Positions 26,699-34,334 of a stretch of 64,000 bases of DNA are shown here, piece after piece. Below the pieces are notes generated by a model. That model saw only the letters and a program-made list of their open reading frames with translations. It was not told the origin of the DNA and searched no databases. Numbering within the stretch: the first letter of the stretch is position 1; each line of letters starts with the position of its first letter. A program made the translations under genes and the position numbers. Source of the DNA: Thiosocius sp942490985 (GTDB taxonomy: Bacteria; Pseudomonadota; Gammaproteobacteria; Chromatiales; Chromatiaceae); NCBI GenBank assembly GCA_942490985.1, contig CALNYW010000006.1, positions 434,001 through 498,000 on the forward strand, given 5' to 3'.

Positions 26699-27079
26699 TC
26701 AAGGCAAAGCGATAATTGTCCAACAGACGTACGACAGGCCCAAGGCCTTGGGCGTCTCCGAAAATGCCAAAGCTAGCCGTTTTTTGTATCGGGTCCCAGA
26801 TTGCAGCAGACCAAAATTTATGCGGTTCGAACCATGGTGCGTGGCCCCTCTGCGCCGGACCGGTCCCTCCGACGAGTCAGCGGTCCGGTTGGTGACAAAG
26901 AAGAAGCGAAACTCGCCCTCGTCGCCGACCTGAGCGACTGTCATGCGCCGAAAGGCCAGCGCCTCGGCGTGCTCTAGCAGGGTGCGGGTACCGACGAAAT
27001 TGACGTAAGCGCCGGCGATGATCAGCGCCAGCACCACCAAGCCAGCGGCCCAGAAAATCCTCTGGCGTGTCACGAACAT
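26699..27079 (-). pseudogene. Truncated DUF900-like alpha/beta hydrolase
   Basis: The first 65 residues look like the start of a DUF900-type alpha/beta hydrolase: an N-terminal membrane helix (about 8-28) and then EFRFFFVTNR, the typical first strand of that family. After about residue 90 the sequence becomes unlike any family and stops at 126 residues, while full members exceed 300. The catalytic serine and histidine regions are missing. It is best read as a decayed 5' remnant, though expression of the short form cannot be excluded. Confidence 0.45.
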
Positions 27080-27378
27080 GGCAGGCGTGGTTTGCCGATG
27101 AATCGGTGGGTTGATGCGCCGACAGGGCCGTCGTCCTGGGAGGTAACTGCTGCACGCGGCCCGTTTGAGCGCAGACGAAAACCGCGAGATTCGAAGCGTC
27201 CGCCACGCCGCAGCCGATCGAGCGAAACGGTGCCATCAACCCTGAAGGTTGCAGGGGTGCGGCACTGCCGTTGCAGGTTTCCGGGCGTAGTTTTCGCGCA
27301 ATAATCCGGCGTCCACGGCGGTCTTGATTACTGCTAACGCGGCGCGACGCCGCTTGATACCTAACACCGGGAGTCCGC

Positions 27379-27870
27379 ATGAAAACGTTTCTGATCGTCC
27401 TAATGCTGCTGGCAAGCAGTCTCTTGGCCGTGGCCCATGCGTCGGAAGACGCGCTGTTCAGCGACTTCGATGGCCAGCCGCAGACGGTCGAGTCGTATAC
27501 CGGCGATGGCAAGTGGCTGGTTGTGATGATCTGGGCGCATGATTGCGGCGTGTGCAATCAGGAAGCGGAAAGCTACGCGCAGTTCCACCTCGAGCACAAA
27601 GACACGAAGGCACGCATGCTCGGTATCAGCATGGATGGCGCCGCCAAGAAAGCCGACGCCGAGGCGTTCATTGCGCGGCATGATCTGCCATTTCCAAATC
27701 TGCTCGGTGAGTTGATGCCGACCATGGCGTACTACGCGACGCTGACCGAGTCGCAGTTTCGCGGCACCCCGACATTGCTGATCTTCGGGCCTGATGGCGA
27801 ACTGCGGGCGGCGCAGGCCGGCGCGGTGCCGATCACCTCGATCGAAAGGTTCATCGCCGAAAAATCCTGA
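27379..27870 (+). CDS. Secreted thioredoxin-like protein
   Basis: A 163-residue protein with a cleavable signal peptide (about 1-21) and a TlpA/AhpC-like thioredoxin fold. The redox motif CGVC is at residues 56-59 in WAHDCGVCNQE, and the cis-proline is in FRGTPTLLIFGPDGE. It should work in the periplasm as a thiol-disulfide oxidoreductase, for example in cytochrome c maturation or copper handling. There is no operon partner to decide its substrate. Confidence 0.87.
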   Translation: MKTFLIVLMLLASSLLAVAHASEDALFSDFDGQPQTVESYTGDGKWLVVMIWAHDCGVCNQEAESYAQFHLEHKDTKARMLGISMDGAAKKADAEAFIARHDLPFPNLLGELMPTMAYYATLTESQFRGTPTLLIFGPDGELRAAQAGAVPITSIERFIAEKS

Positions 27871-28192
27871 ATCGAATACCGGGCGCTACGGGGCCCCGTC
27901 CCTTAGCGGGCGATCCCGGTTCGGCGTGTGACGCATCCGGTTGCCTGTTGCCTGGCCCGGAGGCTTTCGCTGCGGCAGCGCCGTGGTGGCCATGCATCGT
28001 CGAAGCTGGCTACGAAACGCTGGGCACAACACACCGCGGGTCATCCCCACATGGTGGCCGGGGCGGGGTACAGATAAAGCATTGAATTCGCCGTGTCTGG
28101 ATACCCGCGGCTGATGGTTGTCAATGCGCTCGGGGAAAAGAATCGGGTTCAATGGAGAACCAGCAGCAATCCGCAATGGGAACGACAGCGCC

Positions 28193-28552
28193 GTGCGAAT
28201 CGGAGTGACCAGCCAGAATTTTCGCACCATTCCCGGCCATGCCGGCAAGACACGGCGGGTTTTAATCTATGAGGCGCAGGCGCAGGCGCAGGCGCAGGCG
28301 GAGGGCCCGGCGGTTGAGGTCAGCCGGCTGGACCTGCCCAAAGCGATGTCATTGCATGAATTCCGCGGCGACGAGCACCCCTTGTTTTCGCTCGATCTCA
28401 TCATTACCGCCAGCTGTGGTGAGGGCTTTGTGCGTCGCGTCAAAGCACATGGCGTCGATGTCATCGCGACCGCGGAAAGCGATCCTGTCAAAGCCGCGAC
28501 CGCGGTAATGCAGGGTGAGGTACTGGCGCCGCCGTTGCCGCATGAACACTGA
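28193..28552 (+). CDS. NifX/NifB-like FeMo-cofactor-binding domain protein
   Basis: A roughly 119-residue protein of the dinitrogenase FeMo-cofactor-binding family (RIGVTSQNFRTIPGHAGKTR, then LPKAMSLHEFRGDEHPL and CGEGFVRRVKAHGVDVIAT). Family members bind iron-sulfur or Mo-Fe clusters, but many occur far from nitrogen fixation genes, as here. The GTG at 28193 is chosen because the fold begins there; an ATG at 28118 would add 25 odd residues. A (GCGCAG)4 repeat at 28275-28298 encodes alternating Gln-Ala in a surface loop and could change length by slippage. Confidence 0.75.
   Translation: MRIGVTSQNFRTIPGHAGKTRRVLIYEAQAQAQAQAEGPAVEVSRLDLPKAMSLHEFRGDEHPLFSLDLIITASCGEGFVRRVKAHGVDVIATAESDPVKAATAVMQGEVLAPPLPHEH
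28275..28298 (+). repeat. Hexanucleotide tandem repeat inside NifX-like gene
   Basis: Four perfect copies of GCGCAG, in frame, giving alternating Gln-Ala. Gain or loss of a unit would keep the frame. Confidence 0.85.
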
Positions 28553-28878
28553 CGCATTCGACCGGCCGTAGATCGCCGATTCGCCGCTCGGCGCAGAATG
28601 CGCGCCCTCCAACGGCCAGTGCCTCGGATCTATCGAAAGGGCAGGAATAGTTGCCACCTGCCGATCGCCCAGCAACGTACTCGAATCAGATCTGCCGACG
28701 CCCTGTTTGACCACGTCATAGGGGGCTTCGATACTGAGCCGACGTCGACGAAGTCCCGATGAACGCCTGCTTTTTGGCGCCGGTTTTCTTCGTTATCCTG
28801 ATCTGGAGGGGGACAGACAGTCGCTGTCGATCTTCAGATCAGGAAAAAATGTCTATTTGGCTGTTTAGGTGATCTGAA
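28553..28878. other. Intergenic region before the cassette genes
   Basis: No gene or attC-like site is visible here. GATCTGGAGG and GATCAGGAAA suggest ribosome-binding-like purine runs, but no supported start follows until 28879. Confidence 0.4.
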
Positions 28879-29280
28879 TTGTCCGCGGAATCATTCTACC
28901 AACTGGCCGCGGACGTACTCCTCGTGTCGCACGCGCTGTTTGCAGCCTTTCTAGTGCTGGGCGTGGTGGCAATCTTTCTCGGTCGTTGGCTGTCTTGGGT
29001 GTGGGTACGGAACTTCTGGTTCCGCTTGTTGCATTTGGCAGCAATCGCGATCGTGGTGTTTCAAGCGTGGGTCGGTACTATCTGTCCGCTCACCGTTTGG
29101 GAAATGGAGTTGCGCGAACTTTCAGGCGGAGAGCGATACAAGGGTTCTTTCATTCAGCACTGGGTCCAGACTATCCTCTATTACGAAGCACCTGAATGGG
29201 TATTCGTTGTCGTTTACACGCTGTTTGGCGGTTTAATTGTTGCAAGTTGGTTCATCGTGCCTCCAAAGCGTCATGAGTAA
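28879..29280 (+). CDS. DUF2784 membrane protein (probable integron cassette gene)
   Basis: A 133-residue membrane protein with four predicted helices (about 8-32, 45-65, 85-100 and 104-126) and the DUF2784 pattern: ADVLLVSHALFAAFLVLGV, WVRNFWFRLLHLAAI, CPLTVWEMELR and SFIQHW. Function is unknown. The start is TTG. The stop codon is followed within 8 bases by an attC-like site, the usual arrangement of an integron gene cassette, so this gene was probably acquired as a cassette. Confidence 0.8.
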   Translation: MSAESFYQLAADVLLVSHALFAAFLVLGVVAIFLGRWLSWVWVRNFWFRLLHLAAIAIVVFQAWVGTICPLTVWEMELRELSGGERYKGSFIQHWVQTILYYEAPEWVFVVVYTLFGGLIVASWFIVPPKRHE

Positions 29281-29288
29281 CGTGCGTC

Positions 29289-29404
29289 ACCTGACAAGTA
29301 GTTCCAGCGGACCTCGAACGCTCCGCGGCTTTTTGCGCATGCCTTCGGCATTGTTGCGCAAACACCGCTCCGCATTCTGCGCCGCTGAACGTGGGCGTTA
29401 GCCT
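29289..29404 (+). repeat. attC-like recombination site 1
   Basis: Right-hand end CCGCTGAACGTGGGCGTTAG and left-hand end ACCTGACAAGTAGTTCCAGC are near-complementary in the manner of integron attC sites. The inner box GTTCCAGCGG pairs with CCGCTGAAC apart from one extra base, the extrahelical base that sets attC orientation. The core GTTAGCC follows GGGC. A nested hairpin fills the middle. It lies directly after the DUF2784 stop codon. Confidence 0.75.
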
Positions 29405-29619
29405 TCAAAAGCCTTGTCGAGTCGATCCAGAATATCCAAACCCTTAGCAACGTCGCCCTTTGCCGCCATCGCGCGGAATCGGGTTTCGGCGTCGAATTCC
29501 GCAATGGCTTGAGTAGAAAGCTCTTCCATTAGCTTGTTCACGCTAATGTGTTTTCGCTTGGCCAGGGCTTTTAAGCGCATGTGTTTATCGTCTGGTAGCC
29601 GAACGGTCAAAGTAGCCAT
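29398..29619 (-). CDS. Antitoxin of PIN toxin pair
   Basis: A 73-residue protein whose first 40 residues (TLTVRLPDDKHMRLKALAK, then HISVNKLMEELS) fit a ribbon-helix-helix/Arc-like DNA-binding domain. The C-terminal half (FDAETRFRAMAAKGDVAKG) would be the toxin-wrapping part. It follows the PIN gene by one base, with AAGGAGG overlapping the PIN stop, so the pair is translationally linked. Toxin-first order is less common. The 3' end runs into attC site 1, as in compact cassettes. Confidence 0.82.
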   Translation of the reverse strand: MATLTVRLPDDKHMRLKALAKRKHISVNKLMEELSTQAIAEFDAETRFRAMAAKGDVAKGLDILDRLDKAFEG

Positions 29620-29620
29620 T

Positions 29621-30046
29621 TCAATCCTCCTTCAAAATTTGTTCAGGCGTCATAATCTGAATGTCCGGAAACCTAAGCTCGGCTTTGCGGAAGTCGCGAA
29701 GGTTGTTCGTGGCGATCCACCGCGCATTACCAGCCGTGGCAAGCTCAAGCACATGGTTATCGCCTTCATCCGCCAAGTTTGGGCGCCACAGGTAAAAAAT
29801 TTTCACCCAATCTGCCACGGAGCAAAATGCCTCAAGAAGGCTCCGAATATCTTCTTGGCTTGCCGGACATCGCTCAATGATCGAGTCCCTCACACTCACA
29901 TCCTCATACTCGGAAAATAATGCATTACTTAACAATGGCTTATAATTTCCAAGCAGGCATCGGCGCAAGATTTCCCGATTGGGGCCTTGCGGTCCAATCA
30001 AGGCGGCTGTGAAAACACTGGTGTCCACCACGATGCGAGGTTTCAT
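29621..30046 (-). CDS. PIN-domain toxin
   Basis: A 141-residue PIN-domain ribonuclease, the likely toxin of a toxin-antitoxin pair. Acidic active-site residues can be placed at RIVVDTSVF (Asp8), FSEYEDV (Glu near 46), and ADEGDNHVLELA (Asp residues), followed by ARWIATNN with its conserved hydrophobic strand. PIN toxins cleave RNA using Mg2+ or Mn2+. The gene reads opposite to the cassette direction; toxin-antitoxin cassettes often bring their own promoter and may stabilise cassette arrays. Confidence 0.88.
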   Translation of the reverse strand: MKPRIVVDTSVFTAALIGPQGPNREILRRCLLGNYKPLLSNALFSEYEDVSVRDSIIERCPASQEDIRSLLEAFCSVADWVKIFYLWRPNLADEGDNHVLELATAGNARWIATNNLRDFRKAELRFPDIQIMTPEQILKED

Positions 30047-30082
30047 ACAAAAATGATGGCATATATGCTATCAAAAAAAAGG

Positions 30083-30214
30083 CTAAAAGGCGTTCAAGCC
30101 GTTCGCCTGCGGCTCACTCGGACGCTCAGCACTCCGCGCCTGCCCGGGCATGGCTGCGCCATTGTTGCCCGATCAATCGCTCCGTGCTGAGCGCCGCTTA
30201 CCTGGGCGTTAGGC
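30083..30214 (+). repeat. attC-like recombination site 2
   Basis: Ends in GCCGCTTACCTGGGCGTTAG followed by GCC, giving the core GTTAGGC, and starts with GCTAAAAGGCGTTCAAGCCG. The outer left box is degenerate, but the inner arms pair perfectly over ten bases (CGCTCAGCAC with GTGCTGAGCG). Together with site 1 it brackets the toxin-antitoxin cassette (about 29400-30208). Confidence 0.6.
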
Positions 30215-30232
30215 CATCCCCAAGGAGGTTTC

Positions 30233-30484
30233 GTGCGATTCAGGTTGTTTGAAGCACCGAGATCCGAGATGCGTGGTCTTTTCGATGGGGATCGAACCTG
30301 CTCGCTTTGTGGAAACACCGGAAGGTGCTTCGATTTGGGCACGGCAGACTCGGACAGCTTGGAGGATCCCGATCTCAGGTCAGGTGTTGGCTGCTTCAAC
30401 CGCACGGCGACGGCAATACTCGGCCAGTTCAGCGCCATTCATCGCCGCGGTCTCCAGCACCGCGGCGAACTTATCCTTGGATGA
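30233..30484 (+). pseudogene. Interrupted cassette gene
   Basis: A strong AAGGAGG stands 4 bases before a GTG start. The product begins with a zinc-ribbon-like pair (RTCSLCGNTGRCFDLG) in the first 35 residues. From about 30380 the DNA becomes the antisense of an IS3-type transposase fragment, so the original protein is cut after about 48 residues and the remainder of this frame is not original. The position right after attC site 2 marks it as the next cassette. I do not recognise the family. Confidence 0.55.
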
Positions 30485-30673
30485 CCACGCTGCAGTGCCT
30501 CCGTCACCGGCATTGGGTAGGCAACGACCTTGCTCTCGCGCCTCCTTCCGCCACTTGTAGACAGTCGCTTCCGAAATCCCCTCTTGCTGGGCGACCTCAC
30601 GGACAGGAAGATTACGCGGTGGCAGCAGCTTGGTCACCACAGCCTCTCGACGTTCATCCGAATAACTGGGCAT
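30380..30673 (-). pseudogene. IS3-family OrfA transposase fragment
   Basis: Starts MPSYSDERREAVVTKLLPP and has the helix-turn-helix region (VREVAQQEGISEATVYKWRK) of IS3/IS911 OrfA proteins, followed by a KDKFAAVLETAAMNGAELAE segment. The frame ends shortly after, where the element joins the cassette gene; no OrfB (DDE) gene follows. The IS was therefore truncated. The right part, to roughly 30720, is the expected 5' end of the element. Confidence 0.75.
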
Positions 30674-30798
30674 CACACACACTCCGTCCCGCCCCCAAGG
30701 AGATTTAAGATACGCGATCTGGGGACACGACAAGTAGCCTGACACTGGGGGGTAGCCCACAATCACACAGCATCGCTACAGCCAACTCAATGGTGCTC

Positions 30799-30827
30799 TT
30801 GGCCTGGCCAACGGGACGAGCTAATCT
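30799..30827 (+). promoter_or_regulatory. Sigma-70 promoter of tRNA-Ala
   Basis: TTGGCC and TAATCT are separated by exactly 17 bases and lie 15 bases upstream of the mature tRNA 5' end. This is a good housekeeping promoter for the tRNA. Confidence 0.65.
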
Positions 30828-30841
30828 TTCTCTCTGAACGA

Positions 30842-30917
<76 letters not shown>

Positions 30918-31225
30918 TGTACCCGTGAATGAAGGACAATTCACATAGCCACCGACACTGATCGGAGCCGATTTTCGCCCGGGTTTGGTAAGGGTGGTCC
31001 GATGCCTGTCTTCAGTCGTAGTTGTCCAGGCATTCACCGTATTTCGGTGGGCAGGCGTTGCCGATTTATGCAACACCGTCCGACTGTCCGACGCCATGCA
31101 GCTGCCGGTGACAAGCCGCTTGCGGAGGGATACGCAGCTGGCTCAGTGATCCAACGGCGTCAGATCGGGCGCCAATTACCGTGGTAGCGGTTTAGTCCTC
31201 CTTCCAAGAAGAGACAGCCCCCCAC

Positions 31226-31257
31226 AGTAAAGACCCGGCACAGAAAGAGGCCGGGTC
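31226..31257 (-). terminator. Terminator of the lysine-rich gene
   Basis: GACCCGGC (31232-31239) pairs with GCCGGGTC (31250-31257) around a 10-base loop. On the minus strand the stem is followed by TTTACTG. It lies about 50 bases after the stop of the lysine-rich gene. Confidence 0.65.
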
Positions 31258-31274
31258 CTATTTGAACAGTACAG

Positions 31275-31360
31275 GGATTACTTCTTTTTCTTCTTTTTCT
31301 TCTTTTTCTTACTTGTCTTTCTTGTCTTTCTTGTCTTTCTTGTCTTTCTTCGCCTTCTTG
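31275..31360. repeat. Nine-base tandem repeats
   Basis: Two adjoining low-complexity blocks: about three units of TTCTTTTTC just outside the gene and about four units of CTTGTCTTT inside it, which encode repeated Asp-Lys-Lys on the minus strand. The unit is a multiple of three, so slippage preserves the frame. Confidence 0.8.
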
Positions 31361-31497
31361 TCCTTTTTCTTCTTCCCTTTTTTCTTCTCGTCCTTTGGAC
31401 TTCCTAACTCATCAGCCTGCGAGGCATCCGAGTCTTCAGGCAATTCACTTACGATTGTCTCCTCAGCGACAGGTTTGTTCTCTTCTTTGCCGTTCAT
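31309..31497 (-). CDS. Small protein with lysine-repeat tail
   Basis: A 62-residue protein with an acidic N-terminal half (VAEETIVSELPEDSDASQAD) and a C-terminal tail made almost only of lysine and aspartate (repeats of KDK). The charge switch from acidic to strongly basic suggests nucleic-acid or ribosome binding with self-shielding, but this is inference. It is followed by a terminator, supporting real expression. The 9-bp DNA repeat may vary in length between strains. No family is recognised. Confidence 0.5.
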   Translation of the reverse strand: MNGKEENKPVAEETIVSELPEDSDASQADELGSPKDEKKKGKKKKDKKAKKDKKDKKDKKDK

Positions 31498-31789
31498 TCT
31501 TTATGACCTTGCAGATAACTGGACTGCGGATATTTAACAAATCTCTGCGGTCTGGCAAGCGATTTCACTGTCAAAGGAATCCGAACACGAGCCTCTCGTT
31601 GGCGGTTGCCCGGCTCCGGGACCGCTCGAAGACTGCCGGTGGTAGCCTTCTTCCGGCCGATAAGCCGAATGCAACCTGTCTACAGCCCCGGCCAACGATG
31701 CGCTTAGTTGACTCGCCACCAGGGTGCTTGGACTGCTGGAAAAAGGTATCCTTCGCCAATGGTTGAACGTCTAAATCTGCGAGTGCGTA
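31498..31789. other. Intergenic region
   Basis: No gene supported; it holds the divergent promoter region between the lysine-rich gene and the cysteine-motif protein. Confidence 0.4.
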
Positions 31790-32347
31790 GTGGAATCTGA
31801 AGCGGTCCAGAGACCGCCGCGTCCGCGTTGGGCGCGCCTGCGTTGGAGTGTGGCGCGGCTGGCTTTTGTCGGCTATGTCGGTTTTGCGATGATCACCGTG
31901 ATTGGTGGCTTTCTGACCGCGCCGTTGATGACATGGTATTTTTTCGGGGACTGGCGATTCTGGCGCTATTGGCGAGTCGGCGCGAGACTTTTGCCACACG
32001 GTTTCCACTTGCTCCGACTCATCATGCGCGATCGTCGCGGCTTCATGTTCTCGGTGCCGCTGACCAGTCCGCCGCGCTCAGTACCAAACACCAAAGCAAT
32101 GCGACTGAATCCAGAATGGCGACACCGCCAATCGTGCGGCGACTGCAACAATTGCTGCTACCACGGCGCGCGGGCTTGCCCATTGCTGGACACATCGGCC
32201 GGACTATGTCTCGGCTATGACAGCTTCTACTGGCGCTACTTCAACTGCGGAAGATTTCCGAGCGTGGTGCCGGAGATTGAGTATTACGACTGCCGAAAGT
32301 GGGTTGCGCTATCCGAGCTGGAACCACCAGCGTCGAAAGCAGCCTAG
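31790..32347 (+). CDS. Membrane protein with cysteine cluster motif
   Basis: A 185-residue protein with one long or two short hydrophobic segments (about residues 22-52), a basic middle and a C-terminal region rich in cysteine: SCGDCNNCC, then CPLL, LCLGYD, FNCGRFP and YDCRKW. The pattern resembles YkgJ-type cysteine-cluster proteins, which are thought to bind zinc or an iron-sulfur centre. A membrane-tethered metal-binding role is plausible. The start is GTG. No operon partner is visible. Confidence 0.65.
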   Translation: MESEAVQRPPRPRWARLRWSVARLAFVGYVGFAMITVIGGFLTAPLMTWYFFGDWRFWRYWRVGARLLPHGFHLLRLIMRDRRGFMFSVPLTSPPRSVPNTKAMRLNPEWRHRQSCGDCNNCCYHGARACPLLDTSAGLCLGYDSFYWRYFNCGRFPSVVPEIEYYDCRKWVALSELEPPASKAA

Positions 32348-32801
32348 CAAGTGTCTGTCGGACTTTCCCGGCGGAGCCTGGCAAGTCCGATAGACTGCCA
32401 GCAACATTGGCCGTTAATGGCCGGGGCTGTGTGAAAACACGGCGAGCGATGCTTCTGGAGTGCCCGCTCCGGGCGCCACGCTTGCCAGCCGTCTCAGTTT
32501 CTTAGTTTAGCGATCATTCCGGCATCGATCCAAGACACGGGGCGACTATTTGGCCCGCGTAGATCGCGGCTGAATGGCGCGGGGCTGAGTTTTCACACCT
32601 AGCCTCGGCCGCTAACGGTCGGTTTGAGGCCGAATCGCGGCCTACTGAGGCAGCCTTCGCGTTTATGCTGCGTATCGGACTGCTACCTAAGACATGCGAT
32701 ATGGGGCTGTATGAGACGGCACAGAAGTCAAGAAGATGCGGTGGAAGTCAGATGCCCCGCTGAACAGCCGCTGCCCGTGCAGGTAGGCTCGCGCAGCATC
32801 A
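32348..32801. other. Intergenic region carrying a MITE-like element
   Basis: Contains no supported gene. The main feature is the 192-bp element at 32419-32610. Confidence 0.55.
32419..32610. mobile_element. MITE-like element with IS1182-type ends, copy B
   Basis: The left end GGCCGGGGCTGTGTGAAAAC and the right end, read inward, GGCCGAGGCTAGGTGTGAAA align with one mismatch and one two-base gap. At 192 bp it is nearly the same length as copy A at 21996-22185. The interiors are not obviously similar and contain no gene. Confidence 0.65.
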
Positions 32802-33311
32802 TCAGTTGAGCGGTAGGCCGATGATTTCCGCCAATGATGTGTGCACATCCGTCCATGCGCCCGGCGCCAAGGCATCCACGTCGATTCGATGCAGCTGCCC
32901 CGACTGTTCAGCGGCCTCGAGATGCTCCGACAAATCCATCCCCGGCCCCTTGAGCGAAAACACCAGAGCCAAGGGAAATTGTGCGGCCACCTGTGCCGCG
33001 ATTTCTGGCGGCCCAACCACCAGTACCCCCCGTTGGGACCTGTCCATCGCCGAGTTGAAATCCTCACGCATGACACCGATGAAACTGCTGCGGTAATGGA
33101 TATCGGCGAGCACATTCTTTCTCGCCCGCGCAAGGTGGAATCTCGTGTTTGAGATCTGGCGGTAATTGGCGTCTGTCATCGGCCTGCCGGTGGTAAACCA
33201 TGTGGGACGGACGAACCCGTCCTTGACCAGCAGTTTGCGGGGTGCGCTGCGGCTGCCTGTCCAAACACTGCCGGTGATGCAGACGATTCTCTTTTTGCTG
33301 GTCGATTGCAT
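32802..33311 (-). CDS. Guanylate-kinase-like protein with degenerate P-loop
   Basis: A 169-residue protein laid out like a guanylate kinase: an N-terminal nucleotide-binding strand and loop (IVCITGSVWTGS), a short lid or GMP-binding part (FTTGRPMTDANY), a helix ending in VLADIHYRSSFIGVM, the strand GVLVVGPP and a final VFSLKG. The P-loop lacks the GxxGxGKS/T lysine-serine, and the usual GMP-binding residues are poorly kept. It is shorter than Gmk (about 205). It may bind a nucleotide without kinase activity or act on another substrate. It is a lone gene. Confidence 0.6.
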   Translation of the reverse strand: MQSTSKKRIVCITGSVWTGSRSAPRKLLVKDGFVRPTWFTTGRPMTDANYRQISNTRFHLARARKNVLADIHYRSSFIGVMREDFNSAMDRSQRGVLVVGPPEIAAQVAAQFPLALVFSLKGPGMDLSEHLEAAEQSGQLHRIDVDALAPGAWTDVHTSLAEIIGLPLN

Positions 33312-33561
33312 ATTGTTTCCCTTGGGCGCGTAGCGAACTTTCCCCGATGGCGCGAGCCAGTTTCAAATCGCTTGCCACTGATTGTGGTTGAGCGGCGGCT
33401 GGCATCAACGCTGTTCCGCTATTGGCGGTCATCCGCACAATATCTTTTTTCCGACTCGATCTTCCTCACGTACTGCGAACGTCGATGACAGTAGGCAACG
33501 TCTGTCTATCCCGTTCAACTAACTGAACCGCCATCGGAGCCATGGTGAACACAAGGGCGGG

Positions 33562-33972
33562 TCAGCCGCGATTCCCGGGCTTCGGTCCCTCCGGGTTGTC
33601 TCTATGCCCACCCGATATCTTCAGCTGATGGTAGCTAAAAGTGCCGATGACTGCGGTGAGGAAAAAATAGAGCAGAACGAGAGAAAACAACAATGTCATG
33701 GCGGAGGGCACGGCCCCTTGTATGGTACGCAGTATCAGGGGTAACAGGAAGATCAGGAAAAGCACTACGGCCGCCAATCGAGATTTAAAAAACAGTCCCG
33801 CAATACAGGCAACAGTCACAACCGCCCCGGCCGTCATTTGCGGCTGGGAGGCTAGGATGGAAAACGCTTGTTTCCCATACTCCTGGAGAAGAAGTCCAAA
33901 GTCGAGAATCAGCCACGCTATCGCCGCATAGACGGCGTTGGTGATCGCCTGTTCAGATTTCTGTAGATCCAT
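33562..33972 (-). CDS. Small multi-pass membrane protein
   Basis: A 136-residue protein with about four transmembrane helices (near residues 12-32, 45-62, 66-85 and 90-112) and a hydrophilic C-terminal tail (SGGHRDNPEGPKPGNRG). No family is recognised. The regular hydrophobic pattern and a start at the edge of a long intergenic region support a real gene. Nothing nearby points to a role. Confidence 0.55.
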   Translation of the reverse strand: MDLQKSEQAITNAVYAAIAWLILDFGLLLQEYGKQAFSILASQPQMTAGAVVTVACIAGLFFKSRLAAVVLFLIFLLPLILRTIQGAVPSAMTLLFSLVLLYFFLTAVIGTFSYHQLKISGGHRDNPEGPKPGNRG

Positions 33973-34334
33973 TGTTTCAATAACCGCGCGTTTGCGATGA
34001 CAGAAGATATCAAATTTCCATCGATAGGTTGCGGGCCTTTCTCAGGCGCGGGTGAACGTCGGCTTCGCTGTTTAACGGTGCTTTGGCCTGAGTTCAATAC
34101 TGACCGATCCTTCAGCGTCTTCTGATACTTGGTATCGGCTGCGTCTACGTGCCGATGCCGGCACTGCTCGTTCCTGACGCGGAGCAGTCATGCGGAAAAG
34201 TCGGGCTTGCGCATCACTGAGCGACTCCCCATCAGGCGTTGCAAGTGCGCACCGAATTCCGCTTGGCGCGCGACGGAGTATGGATCTTTCAGCTCGATAG
34301 GCACGGCATCTGGTTGAGGCTACTCACGCACACC
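33973..34334. other. Intergenic region
   Basis: No supported gene. GAGTTCAATACTGACCGATC near 34090 resembles the tails of dispersed repeats. Confidence 0.4.

Noticed and set aside
31275..31360. Possible CRISPR-like array
   Set aside because: The 9-base units are contiguous with no spacers; they are simple tandem repeats. No cas gene or array is visible anywhere in the window.
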